The notes under the pieces: generated by a model
The model's input: only the letters and a program-made list of their open reading frames with translations
Database searches by the model: none
What the model was told of the DNA's origin: nothing
Position numbers and translations under genes: made by a program
Assembly: GCA_003695015.1 (NCBI GenBank)
Contig: RFJD01000430.1
Location: 1 to 6,493 of the forward strand
DNA length: 6,493 nt
Direction: 5' to 3'
Origin: Verrucomicrobiota bacterium
GTDB lineage: Bacteria > Verrucomicrobiota > Verrucomicrobiia > Limisphaerales > J093
Shown: positions 1 to 5,546 of the stretch, in pieces
Position numbering within the stretch: the stretch's first letter is position 1
How the letters are laid out: the number at the start of each line of letters is the position of its first letter

Positions 1-284
1 CGGCGCAGGGCGAAGGACTCGATCTTGCGGCGCAGCTCGATGACCAGCGGCTGGAGCGATTCATCCGGCAGGTCGGCCACCTGAACGCCGCAGTGGGGCC
101 GGGCGACCAGAAGCCCCTCGTTGGTGAGCTGGAGGAGGGCGTCGCGGACCGGCGCCCGGCTGACGCCGTAACGTTTGGCCAGGGCCTGTTCGCGCAGGGT
201 GGCGCCGGCGGCGAACCGTTGGGCGAGCAAATCCGCCCGAATCCGCTCGGTGATCTGTTCCCGAATGGTGCGATAGACTGGCAT
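1..284 (-). CDS. GntR-family (FCD-type) transcriptional regulator, N-terminal part
   Basis: The reading frame runs from ATG at 284 down past the left edge, giving 94 complete codons. It begins MPVYRTIREQITERI and continues through LREQALAKRYGVSRAPVRDAL and NEGLLVARPHCGVQVADL. This is the classic GntR winged helix-turn-helix: recognition helix GVSRAPVRDAL at about residues 44-54, then the wing with the G-L-L-V...G-V-Q-V pattern. The following DLPDESLQPLVIELRRKIESFALR is typical of the start of an FCD effector domain, which in this family binds small carboxylates, often through a metal. No good Shine-Dalgarno precedes the ATG, but no other in-frame start fits. An upstream ATG at 295 is in a different frame. 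A promoter with an overlapping palindrome lies 68 bp upstream, suggesting autoregulation. The effector domain is outside the window, so ligand and subfamily are unknown. Confidence 0.92.
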   Translation of the reverse strand, partial: MPVYRTIREQITERIRADLLAQRFAAGATLREQALAKRYGVSRAPVRDALLQLTNEGLLVARPHCGVQVADLPDESLQPLVIELRRKIESFALR

Positions 285-351
285 GGCTCGGTCATGTTGC
301 GGCCGGGTTGGGCGAAACGCCTCTGGCTGCGGCCGATTGGCTGCGAGGCGA

Positions 352-365
352 GATTGTATGCAATC
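352..365. promoter_or_regulatory. palindromic operator candidate for the GntR regulator
   Basis: The 14-bp site GATTGTATGCAATC has perfect GATTG/CAATC arms, and 12 of its 14 positions are symmetric. FCD-type GntR regulators commonly bind short palindromes of the form TTGTATACAA; this site differs from that pattern at one position (G for A). It covers the -10 box of the promoter for the GntR gene itself. Autorepression is inferred from position; binding is not shown. Confidence 0.55.
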
Positions 366-379
366 GACAGTTTCGTCAA
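353..379 (-). promoter_or_regulatory. sigma-70-like promoter of the GntR gene
   Basis: Read on the minus strand, TTGACG (379 to 374) is followed 15 bp later by TACAAT (358 to 353). Both boxes are one mismatch from consensus. The 15-bp spacer is shorter than the usual 17, which is the main weakness. Transcription would start near 346 and leave a leader of about 60 nt before the GntR ATG at 284. The -10 box lies inside the palindrome at 352-365, so a bound regulator would block polymerase. Confidence 0.55.
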
Positions 380-628
380 CCCCGTTTTCCTCCCTTCGCG
401 CGCCGGACCCGCGGCCCCCTCACCCGGGAACACCGGGCGTGATTGCCGCCCGCGGACGGGAAGAGGCCCGTCGGCCGCCCTGCCAAGGCCCGTCGAACGC
501 GCCGCCGGCCGGGCCCAACGGCAAAGGCCACTTTCCAACCCCGTCCATCGGCCGCCTTGGATCGGTGCAACACCCGCGCAGGCGCAGAAATGGTTCGCCT
601 GCCCAGCCGGGAAATGCCGCTGGAACTG
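380..628. other. intergenic stretch without a recognisable gene
   Basis: About 250 bp of very GC-rich sequence lie between the GntR promoter and the terminator of the minus-strand cluster. Open frames on both strands here give Pro/Arg/Gly-rich translations with no domain, signal or ribosome-binding site, and overlap each other in several frames as expected from high GC. Two small perfect inverted repeats are visible: a 5-bp stem at 423-437 (CCCGG/CCGGG) and a 6-bp stem at 455-472 (GACGGG/CCCGTC). Neither is followed by a T-run. No tRNA or known RNA family is recognised. Confidence 0.5.
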
Positions 629-670
629 AAAAACCGGCCCGGCAACCAGCTTCCACCGGTTCCGGCCGGT
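629..670 (-). terminator. intrinsic terminator of the minus-strand cluster
   Basis: Read on the minus strand, ACCGGCC (670 to 664), CC-side GG (663-662) and AACC (661-658) pair with GGTT (647-644), CC (642-641) and GGCCGGT (639 to 633). This gives a 13-bp stem with bulged G residues at 643 and 640 and a 10-nt loop. Five T residues follow at 633-629 (the first shared with the stem). The hairpin begins about 70 bp beyond the flavoprotein stop codon at 740. There is no T-run on the plus-strand side, so it acts in one direction only. It should separate the redox cluster from the GntR gene. Confidence 0.8.
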
Positions 671-739
671 CCGGAGTTGGGACGGAGGTGAGAAAGCGTA
701 CCGCGGCTGGCGGGCCGGGGCACCCCTGCTGCCCTCGAA

Positions 740-1420
740 TCAGGCCCTCGCCCTGAGAGCCGCCTCTGCGACGTGCTTGCCGGTCATTTTGGCCGTCTTC
801 AGGCCGAGCTCATCCTCGTCGATTGAGTTGTTGGCACTGAGGAGGGTGCCTCCTTGGAAGGCCGGGGCGTGGCCGCCCACAGCGATCATGCCAAAACAGA
901 GCATGGCGGCCTGAATCTGGCTGATGACCAGCTCCTGGCCGCCATTGCGGAAACCACCCACCGCCACCACACCGAGCGCCTTCTCCGCCAGCAGCATCTT
1001 GGGTGAACGAAGCGGGGCCAACCGCTCGATGAACGCCTTGCACACCGAGCTCATGCTCCGGAAGTAACACGGCGAGCCGATGATCAAGCCCCCAACGTCC
1101 GGATCCCGGAACTTCGCGAGCAACGGGCTGAAGTCGTCCTCCGGTTGGTCGTTTCCCGACCAGCCGGTAAAACGAAGCCCACCCAGATCCATCAGCTCCG
1201 TTCGGATGACGGGACTGACCTGTCCGGCGGCATCCAACGCCGCCTGCACGGCCTTCGCCGTGGTCATGCCCCGGCGCGAACTGCACGCCACGCCAAGAAT
1301 CTTCACCGTGCCCGAGGGAGCCGCAGCCTGACCGGCTCCCGCGGCGGTGATGGCGCCCATCGCGGCGACGGTCCCGGCCACGCCCAGGAAGCCTCGACGA
1401 TCGAGTTGTTTTGTGTTCAT
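740..1420 (-). CDS. Tat-exported flavodoxin-like NAD(P)H:flavin oxidoreductase family protein
   Basis: This 226-residue protein starts with a twin-arginine signal: D-R-R-G-F-L-G at residues 7-13, a hydrophobic Ala/Gly stretch to about 33, and an AAA-like cleavage region. The mature part has a flavodoxin-type fold as in iron-sulfur flavoprotein/WrbA-like reductases. Visible elements are the FMN phosphate loop CSSRRGMTT (46-54), GSPCYFRSMSSVCKAFIER (115-133), the usual second flavin-contact segment, and VAVGGFRNGGQE (152-163). These families use FMN to move electrons from NAD(P)H or a protein donor to quinones, metals or other acceptors. A Tat signal fits because FMN would be loaded in the cytoplasm before export. 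A strong AGAGGAGG at 1435-1428, 7 nt before the ATG, fixes the start. It is the last gene of the cluster, 57 bp after the CcdA-like gene. Its electron donor in the periplasm is unknown. Confidence 0.88.
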   Translation of the reverse strand: MNTKQLDRRGFLGVAGTVAAMGAITAAGAGQAAAPSGTVKILGVACSSRRGMTTAKAVQAALDAAGQVSPVIRTELMDLGGLRFTGWSGNDQPEDDFSPLLAKFRDPDVGGLIIGSPCYFRSMSSVCKAFIERLAPLRSPKMLLAEKALGVVAVGGFRNGGQELVISQIQAAMLCFGMIAVGGHAPAFQGGTLLSANNSIDEDELGLKTAKMTGKHVAEAALRARA

Positions 1421-1427
1421 GTGTCAG

Positions 1428-1435
1428 CCTCCTCT
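1428..1435 (-). promoter_or_regulatory. ribosome binding site of the flavoprotein gene
   Basis: AGAGGAGG on the minus strand lies 7 nt before the ATG at 1420. It is the strongest Shine-Dalgarno in the window and confirms that the Tat signal is translated. Confidence 0.85.
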
Positions 1436-1477
1436 GATGTGTGTTGTTCGTTGGTCTTTCGTTTCACTGCATGTCGC

Positions 1478-2176
1478 TCAAGGGACGCTGTAAACGAGCC
1501 ACAACCCACCAAGGATCACGAGCACGCCACACACGCCCTTGAGAATCGAAAGGACCCGGCTGTTTTCGTTCCAATTCAGAGCCCATTGAACCCACTCGGT
1601 CGCGGTGCCGGCTGCGACGATGACGCCGCAATGCCCCACGCCGTAGGCCAGCAACAACAAGGCGGCGTAAGCGGGCGCCGTTCCCGCGACCTTGAAGGTG
1701 ACCGCCAACATCGGCGCCATATAGGCGAAGGTGCAGGGGCCGAGGGCGATGCCAAAGACCAAGCCGAGAATAAACGCCGCCAGCGGGCCGCGCCGCTTCA
1801 TGTTCACCTGTCCCGGCCCCGACCACGGCATGGGGATGACCCCCAACAGGTGCAGCCCGACGGCGAAAAAGATCAACGCCACGAAGTAGTTTCCCCACGC
1901 CCCGACGTCGCCCATCATGCGCCCCGCGGCCGCTGTGATCACGCCAACCGCCGCAATGGTCAGCAGAATGCCGACCGAAAAGCAGGTGGCGGTCCAAAAG
2001 GCGCGCGCCGTGGTGACCCGCCCCTGGCCACTGATGAAACCGACGATCAGTGGGATGCTGGCCAGATGACACGGGCTGAGCAGGATGCTCAAGACACCCC
2101 ATACCGCGCTGGCCCCCAAAGCCACCAACGGCGCGCCCTCGACCGCCCGGCTCAAGCTGGTGAAGAGATCTTCCAT
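1478..2176 (-). CDS. CcdA-family six-helix membrane protein (ArsG-like permease)
   Basis: This 232-residue integral membrane protein has about six hydrophobic helices. It carries the paired Cys motifs of the CcdA/DsbD transmembrane electron carriers: LSPCH with Cys36 in the first helix and GPCT with Cys148 in the fourth. A third in-membrane Cys, Cys183 in YGVGHC, is not part of the classic pair. CcdA proteins move electrons from cytosolic thioredoxin to periplasmic thiol proteins. Close relatives in arsenic gene clusters are annotated as ArsG organoarsenical efflux permeases, often next to small thioredoxins as here; I recall this similarity and cannot confirm it by search. GGAG at 2185-2182, 5 nt before the ATG, supports the start. 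It lies 36 bp after the thioredoxin fusion gene. Electron transfer to that fusion protein is the simplest role; direct efflux is the alternative. Confidence 0.85.
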   Translation of the reverse strand: MEDLFTSLSRAVEGAPLVALGASAVWGVLSILLSPCHLASIPLIVGFISGQGRVTTARAFWTATCFSVGILLTIAAVGVITAAAGRMMGDVGAWGNYFVALIFFAVGLHLLGVIPMPWSGPGQVNMKRRGPLAAFILGLVFGIALGPCTFAYMAPMLAVTFKVAGTAPAYAALLLLAYGVGHCGVIVAAGTATEWVQWALNWNENSRVLSILKGVCGVLVILGGLWLVYSVP

Positions 2177-2212
2177 GACGACTCCGTGTGCCTGCGCGCC
2201 GGAGCGCCACGC

Positions 2213-3511
2213 CTATTTGCATTCACCCAACTTGCAGGCCCGGGCGATTTGTTCCGGCGTCAGCTTCATCTTGTCGGCCAGGGCCTGCGCGATCGTGATT
2301 TCCCGGCCGGTCATCGTCGGATGCTGATCGAGCCACCGACGAAGGTTCTCCCGATTCACGAAGAATCCCTGCTTGAAACAGCCCGCCGAGACCCACCTGC
2401 CGTCCTCGGTTTGTTTTTGCCCGAACCACGCGATGGCCGTGGGCGGCTCGATCGAGGCCACCTTCCCGTTCAACGTCCGCACCCGGATGACTTCGCCGGT
2501 CAATCCGTCGTACGCCTCGACTTCGATGTCCTTGCCGGTTCGCGCGGCCACGCCCATGGCACAGTGGGTACAGCAGCCGTAGGTGTGGATGGTTCCCGCC
2601 ACAGTGACCTTGCATGCATCCTCCGGATACACGGCGCGATCGCAAAAACCGCAGCGCGTGGCGAGTTCCTTGGTCCGCAGGACGTTCCAGTCGATGATGA
2701 CTCCCGGCGCGGTCTGCCGCGCCCGCTCGGCGGCTTCCCTCGCGGCGAAAGCACGAATCGTCGGCCGACCGCGTTCATCCATGCCGTAAAGATACACGGC
2801 CTCGGTCCCCTTCACCTTTTCGCCCGTCTCCCAATCGGTCACCCACACTTTGGCCGCTTCCTTGTCCGGATCGGCTCCCGGGATGCTCGAAAAGTAAATA
2901 AAGTAGCAATGTGGCGAACACAGGATGCGTTGTTCGACCTGGCCCCTCACCTGCACGGCGCTCTTCGGGTTCACGTCGCCATCGCACATGAAACACACCT
3001 GGTCGCGCGCCCGGGTGTCGGGTTGCAGCGGCTTGAGGCGGACGATGGGTTCCGGTTGGCTGGCCTTCACGTCCACGCCCAACTCCTGCCACTTGGCGAG
3101 GATGTCTTCCTTGCCGAAAAAGCCCGTGTGCCGATACAGCTCGGTTCCGTTCGCATCGAAAAAGATCTGCGTTGGGATCATTTCGACGCGGTACTGCCGG
3201 GCCACGTCGGGGTTTTTCCAAACGTCAATGAACTGGACGTCGAATACGCCAGCGTATTCCTTTTTCAGCTCCTCGAGAATCGGCGCCATCATTTTGCAGG
3301 GGATGCATTTGTCCGCCCCCAGATCGAGGAGCTTGGGAAGGCGGGTCGATGGCGCGACTTCCCGGGCGGTCGTGGATTCTGCATCCGCGACAGGCGCGGG
3401 GGCGGTGGCGCCGTTGGACGCGGTCTCGCGCGCTGATCGCTTCAAAGCTATGGTGGCCGCCGCCGCCACAACAACGGCAGCAACGATCCCGATGCGAGTT
3501 GAGGTCTTCAT
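2213..3511 (-). CDS. membrane-anchored thioredoxin fused to tandem NosL/MerB-like Cys-rich modules
   Basis: The chosen ATG at 3511 gives 432 residues. A TTG at 3532 would add seven, but neither has a clear Shine-Dalgarno; numbering here starts at the TTG. Residues 8-30 form a signal/anchor (KTSTRIGIVAAVVV...), then a Thr/Ala-rich linker to about 65. A thioredoxin domain follows at 66-155 with active site CIPC (76-79) and cis-Pro120 in MIPT. Next come two repeats: Cys180-FM-Cys183 with SPHC (Cys209), and Cys294-GF-Cys297 with CTHC (Cys324). The C-terminal part contains Cys385-FKQGFF, WLDQHP (400-405) and an alternating helix, a pattern like the end of MerB organomercurial lyase; NosL and MerB are structurally related. 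It is probably a periplasmic protein that binds or transforms a metal(loid) and is reduced through the adjacent CcdA-like protein. Two further Cys lie at 433 and 438. The substrate is unknown. Confidence 0.8.
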   Translation of the reverse strand: MKTSTRIGIVAAVVVAAAATIALKRSARETASNGATAPAPVADAESTTAREVAPSTRLPKLLDLGADKCIPCKMMAPILEELKKEYAGVFDVQFIDVWKNPDVARQYRVEMIPTQIFFDANGTELYRHTGFFGKEDILAKWQELGVDVKASQPEPIVRLKPLQPDTRARDQVCFMCDGDVNPKSAVQVRGQVEQRILCSPHCYFIYFSSIPGADPDKEAAKVWVTDWETGEKVKGTEAVYLYGMDERGRPTIRAFAAREAAERARQTAPGVIIDWNVLRTKELATRCGFCDRAVYPEDACKVTVAGTIHTYGCCTHCAMGVAARTGKDIEVEAYDGLTGEVIRVRTLNGKVASIEPPTAIAWFGQKQTEDGRWVSAGCFKQGFFVNRENLRRWLDQHPTMTGREITIAQALADKMKLTPEQIARACKLGECK

Positions 3512-3565
3512 GGTGGTCGCTTTTATGTGCAAGCGTTGACTGGTTTCCGTTCCTGGCCGCCTCTG

Positions 3566-4345
3566 TCATCCGGCGATCTTTTGGTAAATGGCCGTCAGAC
3601 GGGTGCGATAGCCTTCACTGATGGTGGCTTCCAGCTCCGCCAACGGCTTGACCGGCACCAGGTCCATGACCTCCACCGGACTCAGCCCGGCCTCCAACAA
3701 CGTCCGCAGGGCGCCGTTGACCATGGCCCGCAGCGCCGCATCGGCAGCGTCCGGCGACAACCCGAAGTCGCCTGCCAGTTCGCGGAGCACCTGCCATTGG
3801 AACCAGAAGTAGGTCGGCCCCATCGCCGCCACGACCGCGTAGGCTTCCAACTGGTTCTCCGGAACCTCGGGGCACTCGCCCAAAGGCCGCAAGAGCGAGA
3901 GTACCCTTTCGCGTTCCTCGGCCGGCAGCCCCGCGGCAAAAGCCACCGGATTATACCCGGCGCCGATCAAGGAGGGGGCGTTGGGGATCAACCGCACCAC
4001 GCGGTTGAAGCCGCCCAGGAGCTCCGTCACCTTTTCCAACTTCCACTTCGGCGCGAGGGAAACCACCACCGTGTTCTCTGTCAGGCTGTTCTTGATTCCG
4101 GCAGCCGCATCCGGCATCGCCGGAGGATGCACGGCCAGGAAAACAACCTCCGCTCCGGCCGCCTCACCGGCCGTTTGGACGGAACGGGCTTCGGGAACCC
4201 GCGCTTGGAGCGCCTGGATGGGTTCCTGATGGCAATCGAAAACGCGCACCTCGGGAGGCAATGCGGATTGACGCCGAAGCCCCTCGAGCAGAATGCGGGT
4301 CACGCGACCAGCGCCAACAAAACCGATGCTCTGGATCACTTTCAT
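3566..4345 (-). CDS. ProC-like pyrroline-5-carboxylate reductase family protein, divergent
   Basis: This 259-residue cytosolic protein has an N-terminal Rossmann fold. The dinucleotide loop GFVGAGRVTRILL is at 8-20, strand VVFLAVHP at 67-74, and VVRLIPNAPSLIGAG at 116-130 matches the P5CR signature usually written MPNxPxxxxxG. In true ProC the C-terminal dimer domain makes proline from P5C and carries a conserved SPGGTT segment. Here that region reads DLVPVKPLAELEATISEGY (228-246) and the SPGGTT segment is missing, so proline synthesis is doubtful. The length is close to ProC (about 270). Within a redox cluster it may be an NAD(P)-dependent reductase of another substrate. It starts 113 bp after the small thioredoxin gene, with only a weak GTGAG ahead of the ATG. 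It could also be a housekeeping gene caught in the cluster, but the missing motif argues against this. Confidence 0.82.
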   Translation of the reverse strand: MKVIQSIGFVGAGRVTRILLEGLRRQSALPPEVRVFDCHQEPIQALQARVPEARSVQTAGEAAGAEVVFLAVHPPAMPDAAAGIKNSLTENTVVVSLAPKWKLEKVTELLGGFNRVVRLIPNAPSLIGAGYNPVAFAAGLPAEERERVLSLLRPLGECPEVPENQLEAYAVVAAMGPTYFWFQWQVLRELAGDFGLSPDAADAALRAMVNGALRTLLEAGLSPVEVMDLVPVKPLAELEATISEGYRTRLTAIYQKIAG

Positions 4346-4412
4346 GTTCGCTCACAAAGTTGGTGGTTGTGGTTGTCTGACCGTTCGGGAAGTTTCTCAC
4401 TCGGATTCGCGG

Positions 4413-4450
4413 GACCGGCGGTTGCTGACCAGCCACCGGCCCCGCTGGTC
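4413..4450 (-). other. pair of mutually exclusive hairpins in the intercistronic spacer
   Basis: Just after the small thioredoxin stop, the minus-strand RNA can form GACCAGC/GCTGGTC (450-444 with 433-427), a perfect 7-bp stem with a 10-nt loop. It can instead form GGCCGGTGG/CCGCCGGTC (441-433 with 421-413, all within 4400s), 9 pairs including two G-U, with an 11-nt loop. The two share bases and cannot coexist. No T-run follows, so neither is a standard terminator. The site lies in the largest gap of the cluster and could set mRNA stability or partial read-through. In this GC-rich DNA chance pairing remains possible. Confidence 0.35.
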
Positions 4451-4458
4451 CATCCTTC

Positions 4459-4719
4459 TCAGCCTTGGGCGGGCGATTGGTTCTTCGACAGCATGGCTTT
4501 CAGCTCCGCCACGCTGGGCACCTTGCCCGTGACCTTGACCTCGCCATCGACCACCAACGCCGGGGTCATCATGACCCCAAGCGCCGCGATCTGGTTGAGA
4601 TCGGTGACCTTGCGAATTTCGTAGTCCAGGCCGAGCTCGCGCGCCGCTTGCTCCGCGAATTGCATCAGCGCGTTGCACTTGGCACAACCGGTTCCCAAAA
4701 CGAGCAGTTGTGTCGGCAT
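4459..4719 (-). CDS. small thioredoxin-like redox-active disulfide protein
   Basis: This 86-residue protein has no signal peptide and so is cytosolic. It has a CxxC motif, GTGCAKC (Cys12 and Cys15), right after the first strand, then MMTPALVVDGEV (50-61) carrying the cis-Pro typical of the thioredoxin fold. This is the architecture of the redox-active disulfide protein 2 family, which often sits beside CcdA-like or other permeases in metalloid and thiol-redox clusters. The start at 4719 is favoured over a longer in-frame ATG at 4920, because AAAGGA at 4731-4726 is 6 nt upstream and the extension would run into the FmdE gene. It lies 32 bp after that gene. A role as the cytosolic electron donor to the CcdA-like protein is inferred from context. 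Confidence 0.87.
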   Translation of the reverse strand: MPTQLLVLGTGCAKCNALMQFAEQAARELGLDYEIRKVTDLNQIAALGVMMTPALVVDGEVKVTGKVPSVAELKAMLSKNQSPAQG

Positions 4720-4725
4720 GTTTCG

Positions 4726-4731
4726 TCCTTT
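4726..4731 (-). promoter_or_regulatory. ribosome binding site deciding the small thioredoxin start
   Basis: AAAGGA on the minus strand lies 6 nt before the ATG at 4719. It decides for this start over the in-frame ATG at 4920, which would overlap the FmdE gene by 169 bp. Confidence 0.7.
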
Positions 4732-4751
4732 CGTTGTGTGGTTGATTTCCT

Positions 4752-5546
4752 TCAGGGTGATGGCCGCCGCTCCTGCGGCCGGCCAAAATGCTTGTTGATC
4801 ACGTCGCCCCGCGGTCCCAAATGTTCGTAGCCGTCCGGTTTCCACACGAAACCATTCAGTGGCGTGACGCTGAAGGAATCGGCCCATGGCCGCTCCAAGA
4901 GACCTCGCGCGAACTCCCACTGGAGGCGCTGGCAGCGCCGCATCTCGCCTTCGTTGAATTGCCCGGCGCGGATCTTGGCTTCCAATGCCGCCACCTCCGC
5001 AGGAAACAGCCCTGGCTTCAGGGCCACCTTCACGGCCTTGCCGGTGGAAAAACGGTACAGGATGAACTCATTGCCCAATGAGGGGTCGATCTTCTGCGTG
5101 CCGAAGCGAATCCGAGCGCCCGTCACAAACGCCACCGCGTCGCCGAAACAAGGAGAATTGTTGCTGATACCGCCCGTGTCGGTGCGATCGACGACACCCT
5201 CCGGGTAAAGCTCCTGCAAACCGACCTTCAACGCACAGGCTGCGGTCACCAACCCGTCGCACGGATGCCCATGAAACTTCACCAAGTCCCGCAAAGTAAT
5301 GCTCTTGGTGTGCGGGTCATAGGGCCCCAGACTGCTCTCCGTGTCGCGCACGGTGAAGGTGGGCGCGTACGGAGCGGCAAGCCACTGCTCGACCACCGCC
5401 TCGGTACCACCGGGTTTCGGTTGCACACTGGCGCATCCAGCCAGCAGCAGCATCAACGGTAGCAAGACACAGCCGGTGCGGGATCGCCCCTTTGTCACGC
5501 GCCCGCACTGACAGATTTGTCCCGAAGTCTCGAAGATTGGATTCAT
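4752..5546 (-). CDS. FmdE-domain lipoprotein
   Basis: This 264-residue protein has a basic N-terminus, a hydrophobic segment (27-36) and a lipobox L-L-A-G-Cys38, so it is predicted to be lipid-anchored in the envelope. The FmdE-type domain starts with LRDLVKFHGHPCDGLV (85-100), with the His92, His94 and Cys96 set expected to bind metal. It continues through TGGISNNSPCFGDAVAFVTGA (124-144), with Cys133. The family is named after formylmethanofuran dehydrogenase subunit E, but most bacterial members lie outside methanogenesis and have no proven role. No C-terminal zinc finger is seen. Its ATG overlaps the RND stop as ATGA, implying coupled translation. The 37-residue pre-lipobox region is long; a GTG at codon 17 would give a more usual signal length. 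Location beside the pump suggests an envelope partner or metal-binding accessory. Confidence 0.85.
   Translation of the reverse strand: MNPIFETSGQICQCGRVTKGRSRTGCVLLPLMLLLAGCASVQPKPGGTEAVVEQWLAAPYAPTFTVRDTESSLGPYDPHTKSITLRDLVKFHGHPCDGLVTAACALKVGLQELYPEGVVDRTDTGGISNNSPCFGDAVAFVTGARIRFGTQKIDPSLGNEFILYRFSTGKAVKVALKPGLFPAEVAALEAKIRAGQFNEGEMRRCQRLQWEFARGLLERPWADSFSVTPLNGFVWKPDGYEHLGPRGDVINKHFGRPQERRPSP

Noticed and set aside
455..472. GACGGG/CCCGTC hairpin as a terminator or small RNA
   Set aside because: The stem is only 6 bp with no T-run, and such repeats are expected by chance in this GC-rich stretch.
93..629. 178-codon plus-strand frame at the left edge
   Set aside because: It is antisense to the GntR gene and its promoter, and its translation has no coherent domain.
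376..723. 115-codon minus-strand frame in the intergenic region
   Set aside because: It is Arg/Gly/Pro-rich, overlaps the terminator hairpin and other random frames, and shows no domain or start signal.
1145..3436. 763-codon open frame on the plus strand opposite three genes
   Set aside because: It lies antisense to the flavoprotein, CcdA-like and thioredoxin-fusion genes, which have clear domains. Its translation is rich in Arg, His, Gly and Asp with no domain. It is a stop-poor shadow of high-GC coding DNA.
3527..4624. 365-codon open frame on the plus strand
   Set aside because: It is antisense to the ProC-like and small thioredoxin genes, with no recognisable domain or ribosome-binding site.
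4720..4920. N-terminal extension of the small thioredoxin to an upstream ATG
   Set aside because: It would overlap the FmdE gene by 169 bp in another frame, and a good Shine-Dalgarno precedes the internal ATG at 4719.
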